Positions 1 through 9,810 of a stretch of DNA of 64,000 bases are shown here, in pieces. Numbering within the stretch: the stretch's first letter is position 1; each line of letters starts with the position of its first letter. Under the pieces are notes generated by a model. It ran no database searches, was not told where the DNA came from, and saw nothing but the letters and a program-made list of their open reading frames with translations. Source of the DNA: Stenotrophomonas sp. MYb238 (GTDB lineage Bacteria > Pseudomonadota > Gammaproteobacteria > Xanthomonadales > Xanthomonadaceae); the NCBI RefSeq assembly GCF_009496535.1, contig NZ_WIDL01000004.1, positions 62,001 to 126,000 on the forward strand, read 5' to 3'. Both the position numbers and the translations under genes were made by a program.

Positions 1-1040
1 GTCGCCCATCGCCGCCAGGCCCTGCTTGAGGTCCTCGTCGAAGAAGAACTTGGCATCACTGAAACGCGGGCGGATCACGCGCTCGTAGCCCTTGGCGACT
101 TCTGCCACGTCTTTCGATTCGATGTTGGCGATGCCGATGAACTTCTCGGTGAGCTTGCCCGCCGCATCCAGCACCGGGAAGAACTTCTGGTTGATCTCCA
201 TCGTCTCGATCAGCGCTTCCTGCGGCACCGCCAGGAACTCGCGCTCGAAGCCGCACAGCACCGCCGACGGCCATTCGACCAGGTTGACCACCTGCTCCAG
301 GTTGTCGTCGGTGATGCGCGCCACGCCACCGGCCTGCGCGGCGGCGGCGTTGACCTCGTGCACGATGCGCTCGCGGCGCGCGTCCGGGTCGACCAGCACG
401 TTGGCGGCCTTCAGCGAATCGACATAGTCGTTCGGGGTGCTCAGCCATACCTGCTTGTCGGCCATGAAGCGGTGGCCGCGGCTGAAGCGGTCGGACTTCA
501 GGCCGAGCAGCCCGGCATCGACCACGTCGTTGCCGTGCAGCAGCACCAGCCAGTGCACCGGGCGGGCGAAAGCGTACTCGTGCGCGCCCCAGCGCATCGG
601 CTTGGGGATCGGCATCGCGGCGATGGCCTCGCGCACGATCTCCGGCAGCAGCGTGGCGGTCTTCGCGCCCGGGGTCACCGAACGCAGCACGAAACGCTCG
701 CCCTTGGCGTCGGTGGTGCGCTCCAGCGCGGTCCAGTCGATGCCGGCCTTGGCGGCGAAGCCCTGCAGCGCCTTGGTCGGCTCGCCGTTGGCGTCCAGCG
801 CGATGTTGAGATACGGGCCGAACACTTCCGAGTGCTGCTCGGGCTGTTCGGTTTCCACGCCCGGCAGCAGCACGGCCAGGCGGCGCGGGGTGGACAGCGG
901 CTTGGCGTCGTCGCGCTCGAAGGCGATGCCGCGCTTGGCCAGCCCGTCGATTACGCCATCGAAGAACGCCTGCGCCAGGCCCGGCAGCGCCTTGACCGGC
1001 AGCTCTTCCACGCCCAGTTCGATCAGCAGCGGCTGCATGC

Positions 1041-1044
<4 letters not shown>
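1..1044 (-). CDS. glyS: Glycyl-tRNA synthetase beta subunit, 3' part outside the window
   Basis: Beta chain of the bacterial alpha2beta2 glycyl-tRNA synthetase, which charges tRNA-Gly together with GlyQ. The frame read on the minus strand begins [16 protein letters not shown], the typical beta-subunit N-terminus, and stays open for 348 codons to the window edge, so about half of a protein of roughly 690 residues is present. The segment around residues 270-300 ([17 protein letters not shown]) also fits the family. The ATG overlaps the glyQ stop as ATGA, so the two subunits are translationally coupled. A second in-frame ATG lies two codons further in. The C-terminal tRNA-binding part cannot be judged here. 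Confidence 0.96.
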
Positions 1045-1952
<908 letters not shown>

Positions 1953-1981
1953 GCTGCCTGGGCCGTACGGATGGGTGCGCT

Positions 1982-1987
1982 AGTATA
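1982..1987 (-). promoter_or_regulatory. Possible -10 box of glyQS
   Basis: Read on the minus strand these bases are TATACT, a five-of-six match to the sigma-70 -10 box, about 30 bp before the glyQ ATG in the short gap between divergent genes. No convincing -35 hexamer lies 16-18 bp upstream, so this is tentative. Confidence 0.3.
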
Positions 1988-2028
1988 GCGAGCGACCGCG
2001 CGGCGGCCGCGCCAGCAAGGAGTTTCAG

Positions 2029-3843
2029 GTGGAACAGCAGGCCGCGCAGAGCCCTCCGACCCCGCCGCCGCCGATGGCCATCGCCCCCGGCCGGCTGCAG
2101 TTTTCCAATATCGCCGCCGCCCTGCTCGGCGACGGCCTGGTGGCCGCGCACGACCAGGAGCGCATCCGTTTCTCGGCGCAGGGCGCGCGCAACGCCAGCG
2201 AGGTGCACCCGCTGGTGCTGCTGGCCAACCTCAAGCTGGCCGCCGCGCCGCCGGCGTCCGGCGAGCTCGGGCTGGAACGGCTGACCGAATGGCTGGCCGC
2301 CCGCACGGGCGTCCGCCACCTGCGCATCGACCCGACCCGGGTGGACGTGGCCAATGCCACCGCCGTGGTCTCGCATGCCTATGCGCGGCGCCATCGCATC
2401 CTGCCGCTGGCGATGGACGGCGAACGCGTGCTGGTGGCCACCAGCGAGCCGATGGCACGCGACTGGATACCCGACCTGCAGCACCTGACCCGGCGCCGGA
2501 TCGAGATCGTGCTGGTCAACCCGCTGGACCTGCACCGCTATTCGATGGAGTTCTTCGGCGTCACCCGCTCGGTGCGGGGCGCCCGCGGCGACGCGCGCAG
2601 CGACGGCGGCAGCCTGCCCAGCTTCGAGCAGCTGGTGGAACTGGGCCGCGCCGGCGACGTCAACGCCGACGACCACCATGTGGTCAGCATCGTCGACTGG
2701 CTGCTGCAGTACGCCTACGAGCAGCGCGCCAGCGACATCCACCTGGAACCGCGCCGCGACATGGGCCGGGTGCGGTTCCGCATCGACGGCGTGCTGCACA
2801 AGGTGTTCGAGCTGCCGCCGGCGGTGATGACCGCCGTGGTCAGCCGCATCAAGGTGCTCGGGCGCATGGACCTGGCCGAGCGCCGGCGGCCGCAGGACGG
2901 CCGCATCAAGACCCGCTCGCCGGGCGGGCGCGAGGTCGAGATGCGCCTGTCGACCATGCCCACCGCGTTCGGCGAGAAGTGCGTGATGCGCATCTTCGAC
3001 CCGGACGCGGCGTTCAAGAGCATCGAGCAGCTCGGCTTCAGCCCGGAGGAAGCGGCCGGCTGGAACGAACTGGTGTCGCGCCCGCACGGCATCGTGCTGG
3101 TCACCGGCCCCACCGGTTCGGGCAAGACCACCACCCTGTATTCCACGCTCAAGCGGCTGGCCACGCCGGACGTGAACGTGTGCACGGTGGAGGACCCGAT
3201 CGAGATGATCGCGCCGGAGTTCAACCAGATGCAGGTGCAGGCCAACATCGACCTGGACTTCGCCAGCGGCGTGCGCACCCTGCTGCGGCAGGATCCGGAC
3301 ATCATCATGATCGGCGAGATCCGCGACCTGGAGACCGCGCAGATGGCGGTGCAGGCGGCGCTGACCGGCCACCTGGTGCTGTCCACCCTGCACACCAACG
3401 ACGCGCCCTCGGCCATCACCCGCCTGCTCGACCTGGGCATCCCGCACTACCTGATCGCCTCCACCGTCAACGGCGTGCTGGCGCAGCGGCTGGTGCGCAC
3501 CCTGTGCCCGCACTGCAAGCGCGCCGACGTGCTCGACGACGAGGAATGGGCGCCGCTGCGTGATGGCGATGAGGCATTACCTGATGCCATCCACGCCTGT
3601 GCGCCGGTCGGTTGCCTGGAGTGCCGGCGCACCGGCTACATGGGCCGGATCGGCCTGTATGAGCTGCTGCCATTGGCTCCGCGGCTGCGCGCGCTGATCG
3701 CGCGCGACATGGATCTGGCCGGTTTCAGCCGCGCCGCACGCGCCGAAGGGCTGCGAACCCTGCGCCGCACCGGGCTTGAAAAGGTGGCGCAGGGGCTGAC
3801 TACAATCGAGGAAGTCCTTTCAGTACTGCCTCCCGCGGAATGA
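2029..3843 (+). CDS. GspE/PilB-family secretion ATPase, orphan
   Basis: AAA-type ATPase of the type II secretion / type IV pilus assembly family, 604 residues. The N-terminal half resembles the GspE N1/N2 region. The C-terminal half has Walker A GPTGSGKT at residues 360-367, a Walker B-like DIIMIGEIRD at 424-433, the His-box area HLVLSTLHTND, and the tetracysteine zinc site CPHC (493-496) with CLEC (529-532). The start is a GTG, chosen because AAGGAG lies 6 bases before it. No gsp or pil genes are nearby, so the partner machine is not encoded here. It overlaps the next gene as ATGA. It may power a T2SS or pilus encoded elsewhere, or be a specialised paralogue. Confidence 0.9.
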   Translation: MEQQAAQSPPTPPPPMAIAPGRLQFSNIAAALLGDGLVAAHDQERIRFSAQGARNASEVHPLVLLANLKLAAAPPASGELGLERLTEWLAARTGVRHLRIDPTRVDVANATAVVSHAYARRHRILPLAMDGERVLVATSEPMARDWIPDLQHLTRRRIEIVLVNPLDLHRYSMEFFGVTRSVRGARGDARSDGGSLPSFEQLVELGRAGDVNADDHHVVSIVDWLLQYAYEQRASDIHLEPRRDMGRVRFRIDGVLHKVFELPPAVMTAVVSRIKVLGRMDLAERRRPQDGRIKTRSPGGREVEMRLSTMPTAFGEKCVMRIFDPDAAFKSIEQLGFSPEEAAGWNELVSRPHGIVLVTGPTGSGKTTTLYSTLKRLATPDVNVCTVEDPIEMIAPEFNQMQVQANIDLDFASGVRTLLRQDPDIIMIGEIRDLETAQMAVQAALTGHLVLSTLHTNDAPSAITRLLDLGIPHYLIASTVNGVLAQRLVRTLCPHCKRADVLDDEEWAPLRDGDEALPDAIHACAPVGCLECRRTGYMGRIGLYELLPLAPRLRALIARDMDLAGFSRAARAEGLRTLRRTGLEKVAQGLTTIEEVLSVLPPAE

Positions 3844-4565
3844 AGTCCCAGCCGTTCCTGATCGTCGAAACCGGGCAACCGTTCCCGACCCTGCGCCGCT
3901 ACGGCCGTTTCCCGCACTGGATCCGCGTCGCCGCGGGGCTGGAGGAAGCCGAGACCGTGGTGGTCAACGTCGAGCGCGGCGAACGCCTGCCCGAACGCCA
4001 CGGCTTCGCCGCCACGATCGTCACCGGCTCGGCCGCCTTCGTCACCGACCGCGCCGACTGGAGCGAACGCAGCGCCGACTGGCTGCGCGAAGCCGCCCAC
4101 GGCGGCATGCCGCTGCTGGGCATCTGCTACGGCCACCAGCTGCTGGCGCACGCGCTGGGCGGGCAGGTGGACTACAACCCGGCCGGCCGTGAATCCGGCA
4201 CGATCCGCCTGGAGCTGGCCGAACCCGCCGCCACCGATCCGCTGTTCGCCGGCCTGCCGGCCAGTTTCCCGGCCCACGCCACCCACCTGCAGACCGTGCT
4301 GCGCGCGCCGGAAGGCGCCACCGTGCTGGCGCGCTCGGTGCAGGACAACTGCCACGCCTTCCGCTGGGGGGAGCGGGCCTGGGGCCTGCAGTTCCACCCC
4401 GAATTCGCCACCCATCACATGCGCGGCTACGTGCGCGCCCGCGCCGACTGCATCGCCCGCCACGGCGGCTGCGCCCGCAGCCTGGCCCGCGACGTCAGCG
4501 CCGCCCCCCTGGCCCGCCAGCTGCTGCGCCGCTTCGTGCGGCACGTGCGGCGCGAGGTGCATTGA
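3840..4565 (+). CDS. Class I glutamine amidotransferase-like protein
   Basis: 241-residue stand-alone amidotransferase domain of the GuaA/TrpG fold. The nucleophile motif is GICYGHQLL with Cys96, and the other two triad members are in the HPEF motif (His186, Glu188), so the glutaminase site looks complete. No synthetase domain is fused and none lies next to it, so the ammonia acceptor is unknown. The ATG overlaps the stop of the GspE-like ATPase, suggesting translational coupling of two apparently unrelated functions. The C-terminus is rich in Arg (LLRRFVRHVRREVH). In databases such proteins are usually annotated only as glutamine amidotransferase. Confidence 0.88.
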   Translation: MKSQPFLIVETGQPFPTLRRYGRFPHWIRVAAGLEEAETVVVNVERGERLPERHGFAATIVTGSAAFVTDRADWSERSADWLREAAHGGMPLLGICYGHQLLAHALGGQVDYNPAGRESGTIRLELAEPAATDPLFAGLPASFPAHATHLQTVLRAPEGATVLARSVQDNCHAFRWGERAWGLQFHPEFATHHMRGYVRARADCIARHGGCARSLARDVSAAPLARQLLRRFVRHVRREVH

Positions 4566-5204
4566 GGGCGGTAGCCGGGCATCCCGCCGACGCGCTGCTG
4601 GAACGGCCCTGATCCATCGCCTGCGATGTTGTCGCGACGTTGCCGATACGGCCCGCGTGGCCGGTTGGCCGGGCTCAACATGACGGGGGCGTCGGGATCG
4701 AAGTCGCTGCCGGCGGGCAGCTGCGGCGCCGATCTTCGCCAGCCTTCCGCCTGTCGCCGACATCCCGCTTGCCGGTCATGTGCGGTCTACCGGGTTGCGT
4801 CGCGTTGAACAGGGCACTGGCTGCTTGAACAGGGCACTGGCTGCAAGCGGCTCTGCGCCGGCCGCGCGCCGGTTCGGATTCGCATCGCCGGGCCTAAGAC
4901 TGCGACCGGTGCGTGTTCCTGCCCACAGGGCCTCGCCGCGCGGGGTACCGGCCGGCGGCGTCGCGACGACCCGGCTGGCGCTTCCCCGGTGGATCGAAGG
5001 CCGGCCACGACTGCCAGCACGATCCTTGCCGGGTACCGCCGGCCGGGGACGCCACGCGGGTGCCCGGCAAGGCGGCAGCCCGAAACAGTCTCCCCGCGCC
5101 ACCGCCGCACCGTTACTTGTTCCTCATAAATCCGGACGGGGTTTCGGGCGATAATCCGCCCAGCGCCGGCCTGTCGCCGGCGCCCTCCCCTTTTCGGAAC
5201 TGCA
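4566..5204. other. 639-bp gap without a convincing gene
   Basis: No frame here has recognisable protein content. The only structure I see is a perfect tandem pair of the 20-mer starting TTGAACAGGGCACTGG at 4805-4824 and 4825-4844. A GATAAT hexamer at 5150-5155 could be the -10 of the next gene, but the nearest TTGTTC (5117-5122) is 27 bp upstream, too far for a normal sigma-70 promoter. Confidence 0.6.
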
Positions 5205-6095
5205 ATGGGCGATATTCGCAAGGTGCCGGCCTCCGCCGGCGCGGAATGGCTGCTGGTCGGCTTCGGCCTGCTCAAGCGCGCGCCGCTGGCGCTGGGCTCG
5301 CTGGGCATCCTGTGGGGCGTAGGCACCTCGCTGGTGCTGTCGCTGTCCCTGCTGGTGCCGGCGCTGGGCACGCTGGTGCAGTTGCTGCTGCTGCTGGCCG
5401 GCCCGCTGTTCATGGGCGGCCTGCTGTGGGCCGTGCGCGAAGTCGACCAGAACCGCCAGGCGCGCCCGTCGCACCTGCTCGAAGGCGTGCGCGAAGGCCG
5501 CGCGCCGCACCTGCTGGTGGCCCTGCTGCCGCAGCTGGTGGCCGCGCTGGTGCTGGGCACGCTGCTGCTGGTGCTGGTCGGCACCGACGGCCTGCAGCGG
5601 TTGTCCGAGGTGATGCTGCGCCTCAACGAACTGAGCCAGTCCGGCGCGCAGCCGGACCCGGCGCAGATCGAGGCGCTGGTGGCGACGCTGCCGGCCGGCC
5701 GCATCCTGCTGTGGCTGCTGCTGATGCTGGCCGCCTTCGCCGCGCTCACCCTGGCGCTGTTCGTGATGCCGCCGCAGGTGATGTTCCAGCGCGTCGGCGG
5801 CTGGCACGCACTGCGCCGCAGCCTGCGTTCGAGCCTGCGCAACCTGCCGGCGATGCTGGTGTTCTTCGTGCTGGCCTTCATCGCCATCTTCGCGATCTAT
5901 TTCGCGGTGATGATCCTGGCGGTCATCGTCGGCCTGATCGCCGGTCAGACCGTGGCCATGGCGGTGGCGCAGCTGCTGCTGATGGCGGTGCTGATGCCGG
6001 TGTTCGCCGGCGCGGTGTACGCGGCCTGGAAGCAGATGCTCGGCCCGGCCGGCGCGGTGCCGCCGGCGCTCGACACGCACGTCTTCGAAGCCTGA
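5205..6095 (+). CDS. Polytopic inner-membrane protein, BPSS1780-like
   Basis: 296 residues with five or six hydrophobic segments: about 38-70 (two adjacent), 100-125, 160-190, 218-245 and 250-275. The N-terminus MGDIRKVPASAGAEWLLVGF and the GPLFMGGLLWAVREVDQNR segment resemble the BPSS1780 family of uncharacterised membrane proteins, which are thought to be inner-membrane; this assignment is from memory of the family. No catalytic motif is visible. The gene stands alone between a long gap and the convergent tatABC operon. Function unknown. Confidence 0.75.
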   Translation: MGDIRKVPASAGAEWLLVGFGLLKRAPLALGSLGILWGVGTSLVLSLSLLVPALGTLVQLLLLLAGPLFMGGLLWAVREVDQNRQARPSHLLEGVREGRAPHLLVALLPQLVAALVLGTLLLVLVGTDGLQRLSEVMLRLNELSQSGAQPDPAQIEALVATLPAGRILLWLLLMLAAFAALTLALFVMPPQVMFQRVGGWHALRRSLRSSLRNLPAMLVFFVLAFIAIFAIYFAVMILAVIVGLIAGQTVAMAVAQLLLMAVLMPVFAGAVYAAWKQMLGPAGAVPPALDTHVFEA

Positions 6096-6167
6096 GTCGT
6101 CCCGCGGGCGGCAGAAGCCGCCCCGCGCAGGTAACTACCGGAAAACCCCGGGCTGGGCAGGTCCCGC

Positions 6168-6911
6168 CTACGGCTCCGATACCGCCTGCTTGCGCGGCAT
6201 CAGCCAGCGCGCGGCGTGGATGCCCAGTTCGTAGAGCACGCACATCGGGATCGCCAGCATCAGCTGCGAGACCACGTCCGGCGGGGTCAGCACCGCCGCC
6301 AGCACGAAGATGCCGACGATGGCGTAGCCGCGCCCCTCGCGCAGCTGCTGTGGCGTCACCCAGCCCAGCAGCACCAGGATCACCATCGCCACCGGCAGCT
6401 CGAAGCTGGCGCCGAAGGCGAAGAAGATCGCCAGCACGAAATCCAGGTAGGCGCTGGCGTCCGGGGTGATCGCGATGACGTCCGGGCGGAAGGTGGTCAG
6501 GAAATGGAACACCGCCGGCAGCACCAGGAAATAGGCGAACGCGCAGCCGATGTAGAACAGCGCCACGGCCGATCCCAGCAGCGGCAGGGCCAGGCGCTTC
6601 TCGCGCGCATACAGGCCCGGCGCCACGAACGCCCAGGCCTGGTACAGCAGCCAGGGCACGGCGATGAACACGGCAGTGAAGAAGGTCAGCTTGAGCGGTG
6701 CGAAGAACGCGCCGGCCGGATTGGTCGCGATCATCGACTGCCCGGCGGGCAGCTGCGAGATCAGCGGGGTGGCGAGGTGGCTGTACAGGGCGCGCGAGAA
6801 CGGCAGCAGCGCCAGCAGCACCACGCCCAGTCCGAGCAGGCCGCGCACCAGCCGCGCGCGCAGTTCGATCAGGTGTTCGATCAGCGGGCTCTCGGAGAAC
6901 TCGTCGCTCAT
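6168..6911 (-). CDS. tatC: Sec-independent protein translocase TatC
   Basis: Core membrane receptor of the twin-arginine translocase, which exports folded proteins. The 247 residues fit the family. The N-terminus has the characteristic ESPLIEHLIELRARL helix, and the sequence FAPLKLTFFTAVFIAVPWLLYQ and the VLTPPDVVSQLMLAIPMCVLYE end are standard TatC. Six membrane helices can be drawn. It is the last gene of tatABC, overlapping tatB by 4 bases (ATGA). A likely client in this window is the RR-signal OpgD near 39.9 kb. Confidence 0.98.
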   Translation of the reverse strand: MSDEFSESPLIEHLIELRARLVRGLLGLGVVLLALLPFSRALYSHLATPLISQLPAGQSMIATNPAGAFFAPLKLTFFTAVFIAVPWLLYQAWAFVAPGLYAREKRLALPLLGSAVALFYIGCAFAYFLVLPAVFHFLTTFRPDVIAITPDASAYLDFVLAIFFAFGASFELPVAMVILVLLGWVTPQQLREGRGYAIVGIFVLAAVLTPPDVVSQLMLAIPMCVLYELGIHAARWLMPRKQAVSEP

Positions 6912-7348
6912 GGCGCGCGCTCCCGCTGTTCCGGCGGCCCGGCTATCTCCGTCGTTGCCTGCGCGTCCGCTTCATGCGCCCCGGCGACGGGCGCCGGCAG
7001 GGAGCCGGCCTGAGCGTCCTTGGCGGCATCGACGGCAGGCTGCGCGGATGCGGCGGGCGCATCGACCTCGCGACGCAGCGCGTCGACTTCGCCGTGCAGC
7101 TGCGTGGCGCCTTCCTGCAGTCCGCGTTCGGCCTGCTGCACCGACTGGCGCACGCTGCGCAGGTTGCGCTGGAGCTCCTCGGCCTGCAGCTCGCGCTCCA
7201 GTTCCTGCTTGACCGAATCCCACTGGTTGCGCGCACGGCGCACCCACAGCCCGGCAAAGCGCGCCGCCTTGGGCAGCCGTTCCGGGCCCAGCACCACCAG
7301 CGCCACCACCGCGATCAGCAGCAGTTCGCCAAAGCCGATATCGAACAC
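6908..7348 (-). CDS. tatB: Sec-independent protein translocase TatB
   Basis: 146 residues: one N-terminal membrane helix (FDIGFGELLLIAVVALVVLG), the conserved GPERLPKAAR hinge, an amphipathic helix, and a long charged tail rich in Ala and Glu. TatB forms the substrate-receptor complex with TatC. It sits between tatA (16 bp upstream) and tatC (4-base overlap) as in the canonical operon. The tail after about residue 95 is of low complexity and probably disordered. Confidence 0.97.
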   Translation of the reverse strand: MFDIGFGELLLIAVVALVVLGPERLPKAARFAGLWVRRARNQWDSVKQELERELQAEELQRNLRSVRQSVQQAERGLQEGATQLHGEVDALRREVDAPAASAQPAVDAAKDAQAGSLPAPVAGAHEADAQATTEIAGPPEQRERAP

Positions 7349-7364
7349 GCCTGGAACCTTCGGT

Positions 7365-7592
7365 TCAGCGCGTTTCGCGGTCGCGCTCGGCCTGCGTGTC
7401 GCGGCTGGATTCGCGTTCGCGCGATTCGTCGTTCAGGCGCGCCGGCGGGGTGTCTTCCTCGCGCATGCCCTTCTTGAATTCCTTGACCGCGCTGCCCAGA
7501 TCCTTGGCGCCGCTCGTCAGCCGCTTGGTGCCGAACACCAGCACGACGATGACCAGCACGATCAACCAATGCCAGATGCTGAAACTGCCCAT
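7365..7592 (-). CDS. tatA: Sec-independent protein translocase TatA
   Basis: 75-residue pore-forming subunit of the twin-arginine translocase. It has a short N-terminal helix ([16 protein letters not shown]), the TatA signature FGTKRL, the amphipathic [16 protein letters not shown] and a charged tail. First gene of the tatABC operon; 75 bp separate it from the upstream SYLF gene on the same strand, so it may have its own promoter or be read through from upstream. Confidence 0.97.
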   Translation of the reverse strand: MGSFSIWHWLIVLVIVVLVFGTKRLTSGAKDLGSAVKEFKKGMREEDTPPARLNDESRERESSRDTQAERDRETR

Positions 7593-7667
7593 GATCCGCT
7601 CGCGTTATTCGGTGTGGAGGCCGTTGAGCATAACGCACCCGGCCCTGCCGGACGCCCCTGCCGAAGG

Positions 7668-8564
7668 TCAGTTGCCGCCGTCCAGCGACTCGGTGCGGAT
7701 CTCGCCTTCGGACACCGGCTGGAAACCCTGCTGCGGCGCGGGCTCGGTGGTGGCCGGCTGCAGCGGCTGGGTGGTGGCCTCGCTGCCCTGCTGCGCATTG
7801 CCCGACACGGCGACCGGCTGCGCGCGCGGCGCCGACGACGCTACCGGCGCGGCGGCGCCCTGGGTGCCGCGCTTCTCGCGCGCGGCGTAGGTGGACTCTT
7901 CCAGGCGGTCGCGGAAGGCGACCACGTCGCTGGAAGGCGCCGCATTCAGGCGGCCTTCGAGGATCATGCGCGGCGTGGTGCCCTGGCCGTAGGCGTCGAG
8001 GTTGGCGGCATCGTCGATGGACAGCACCGCGCCATCCAGCGCCACGCCGGCGAACAGGCCGCGCGCGCGCGACCACGACCATATCTCGGCCTTGAGCTGG
8101 CCGTCGGTGGCGGCGGCGGCGCTGCGCCCGACCGGGCCGGCGGCCACGCCGGCATCGGCGCCCAGGGTGAACTTGCCGTTGACGATGTTGTCCAGGCTGC
8201 GGTTGTTGCGGAACACCAGGATCACGTCGGAGGACTGCACGCCGGCCTGGAAACCGATGCTGCCGCCGGTGAGCTTGACGAACACCGGGTTGGACCAGCT
8301 GCCGTCGGCGGTCTTGACCGACATCAGGCCATGGCCGCGGCGCCCGCCGAGCACCAGGCCGGCCTTGATGGTGTCGGGAATGACGATGATCGCGCGGCCC
8401 TCGTCGAGCAGCTTGTCCGGGATCGCCTGCTCGGGAATCTCCTGGATTTCGCCCAGCACGCGCACGGCGTTGCGGGCGCGCTGGTCCTCCTGCGGGCCGG
8501 CCACGGCGGTGGCGGACAACAGGCTGGCGGACAGCAGCAGAGCGATGTACGGCAGGCGGCGCAT
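7668..8564 (-). CDS. SYLF-domain (YSC84-like) exported protein
   Basis: 298 residues with a signal peptide (MRRLPYIALLLSASLLSATAVAG) and a lipid-binding SYLF/YSC84 domain over about residues 30-215; typical stretches are IPDKLLDEGRAIIVIPDTIKAGLVLGG and GADAGVAAGPVGR. The remaining tail is rich in Gln, Pro and Thr and looks disordered. I chose the ATG at 8564, which has GGAG 6 bases upstream; an earlier in-frame ATG at 8690 would bury the signal peptide. Bacterial members are periplasmic or envelope-associated; the role is not known. It lies upstream of tatA on the same strand. Confidence 0.88.
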   Translation of the reverse strand: MRRLPYIALLLSASLLSATAVAGPQEDQRARNAVRVLGEIQEIPEQAIPDKLLDEGRAIIVIPDTIKAGLVLGGRRGHGLMSVKTADGSWSNPVFVKLTGGSIGFQAGVQSSDVILVFRNNRSLDNIVNGKFTLGADAGVAAGPVGRSAAAATDGQLKAEIWSWSRARGLFAGVALDGAVLSIDDAANLDAYGQGTTPRMILEGRLNAAPSSDVVAFRDRLEESTYAAREKRGTQGAAAPVASSAPRAQPVAVSGNAQQGSEATTQPLQPATTEPAPQQGFQPVSEGEIRTESLDGGN

Positions 8565-8779
8565 GGCGGACTCCACAGGTCGATGCACGGAAAGATACGG
8601 CAAGCGATGGAGATTGGAAGCACGGCGATGAATCGGGAGTGAGCGGAATGGCGGCGCGGCCGCGCCCGGGAAAAGCGCGGCGGGGCGCAAGCAGGGGGCG
8701 GGACATCCCGCTCCCCGAACCCGGCGCGAAGGCGGGGAGCAGGCCCGCGCCGTTTCTTCCGCTGCCGGTGGAAAGCGGC

Positions 8780-8800
8780 AGCCGCGGCGGGCGGCTTTTT
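8780..8800 (+). terminator. Intrinsic-terminator-like hairpin in the hemH leader
   Basis: AGCCGC (8780-8785), a 5-base loop, GCGGCT (8791-8796) and a T-run to 8800, read on the plus strand. It ends 48 bp before the hemH ATG with no plus-strand gene upstream. An alternative hairpin (CTGCCG / CGGCAG, about 8763-8780) lies just before it. It could end a short leader transcript or small RNA, or be an attenuator. Confidence 0.4.
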
Positions 8801-8847
8801 CGTTCCGCGACCCCTACCGCGTTTCCTGCTTCTGCGACAATGCGCGA

Positions 8848-9810
8848 ATGTCCGACGCACCCACCACCGCGCTGCTCGCGGTCAACCTAGGCACGCCCGA
8901 GACACCCACCGCCGCGGCGGTGCGTCGCTACCTGGCCGAGTTCCTCGGCGACCCGCGCGTGGTCTCGATTCCTCCGCTGTTGTGGAAGCCGCTGCTGTAC
9001 GGGCTGATCCTGCCGCTGCGCGGCGGCCGCTCGGCGCACAAGTACGCGCAGGTCTGGCTGCCCGAGGGCTCCCCGCTGGCGGTGTACACCCGTCGCCTGG
9101 CGGCGAACCTCGCCATCGAACTGCCGCACTGGCAGGTGCGCGAGGCCATGCGCTACGGCCAGCCGGCGTTGCTGCCCGCGCTAGACGCGCTGGCCGCGGC
9201 GGGTACCACGCGCATCGTGGTGCTGCCGCTGTACCCGCAGTATTCGACCACCACCACCGCCTCGGTCGAGGACCAGGTGCAGCAGTGGCAGGCGCGCCAC
9301 CGCGACGTGGACGTTCGCCTCGTCCGCGATTACGCCGACGACCCGCGGTGGGTGGCGGCGGTGGCCGATTCGATCCGCGACTACTGGCAGCGGCACGGCC
9401 GTGGCGACCGGCTGGTGTTCTCCTTCCATGGCATCCCGCAACGGCTGGCCGACGCCGGCGACCCCTATCCGCAGCGCTGCGAGGCCAGTGCGCGCGCCAT
9501 CGCCACCGCCCTCGAACTGGGCGAGGGCGACTGGCAGCTGGCCTACCAGTCGCGCTTCGGCCGCGAGCGCTGGCTGCAGCCCTATGCCGAGCCCACACTG
9601 TGGGCGCTGGCCGAAGGCGGGGCGAAGACGCTCGACGTGGTCTGCCCCGGCTTCGCCACCGACTGCCTGGAAACGCTGGAGGAAGTGGCGATGGGCTTCA
9701 CCGCCACCGTCGCCGAACGCGGCGCCGCCATGCGCTACATCCCCTGCCTGAACGACACGCCCGCCCACGCCCGCGCGCTGGCCGCGCTGGCGACCGCGCA
9801 GACGGCATGA
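8848..9810 (+). CDS. hemH: Ferrochelatase
   Basis: Last step of haem synthesis: inserts Fe(II) into protoporphyrin IX. 320 residues, the normal length of proteobacterial HemH. The N-terminal [28 protein letters not shown], and the metal-site FSFHGIPQR with His194 are diagnostic, as is [15 protein letters not shown] near the C-terminus with the second catalytic-site acidic residue. It probably forms a two-gene unit with the following hydrolase (ATGA overlap). Its 5' leader contains a terminator-like hairpin. Confidence 0.97.
   Translation: MSDAPTTALLAVNLGTPETPTAAAVRRYLAEFLGDPRVVSIPPLLWKPLLYGLILPLRGGRSAHKYAQVWLPEGSPLAVYTRRLAANLAIELPHWQVREAMRYGQPALLPALDALAAAGTTRIVVLPLYPQYSTTTTASVEDQVQQWQARHRDVDVRLVRDYADDPRWVAAVADSIRDYWQRHGRGDRLVFSFHGIPQRLADAGDPYPQRCEASARAIATALELGEGDWQLAYQSRFGRERWLQPYAEPTLWALAEGGAKTLDVVCPGFATDCLETLEEVAMGFTATVAERGAAMRYIPCLNDTPAHARALAALATAQTA

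Noticed and set aside
4640-5154. Small open frames of 60-124 residues in the 4.6-5.2 kb gap
   Set aside because: No Shine-Dalgarno, no domain, Arg/Pro/Gly-rich composition typical of chance frames in GC-rich DNA.
5117-5155. Sigma-70 promoter of the membrane protein at 5205
   Set aside because: TTGTTC and GATAAT are 27 bp apart, outside the usable spacing.
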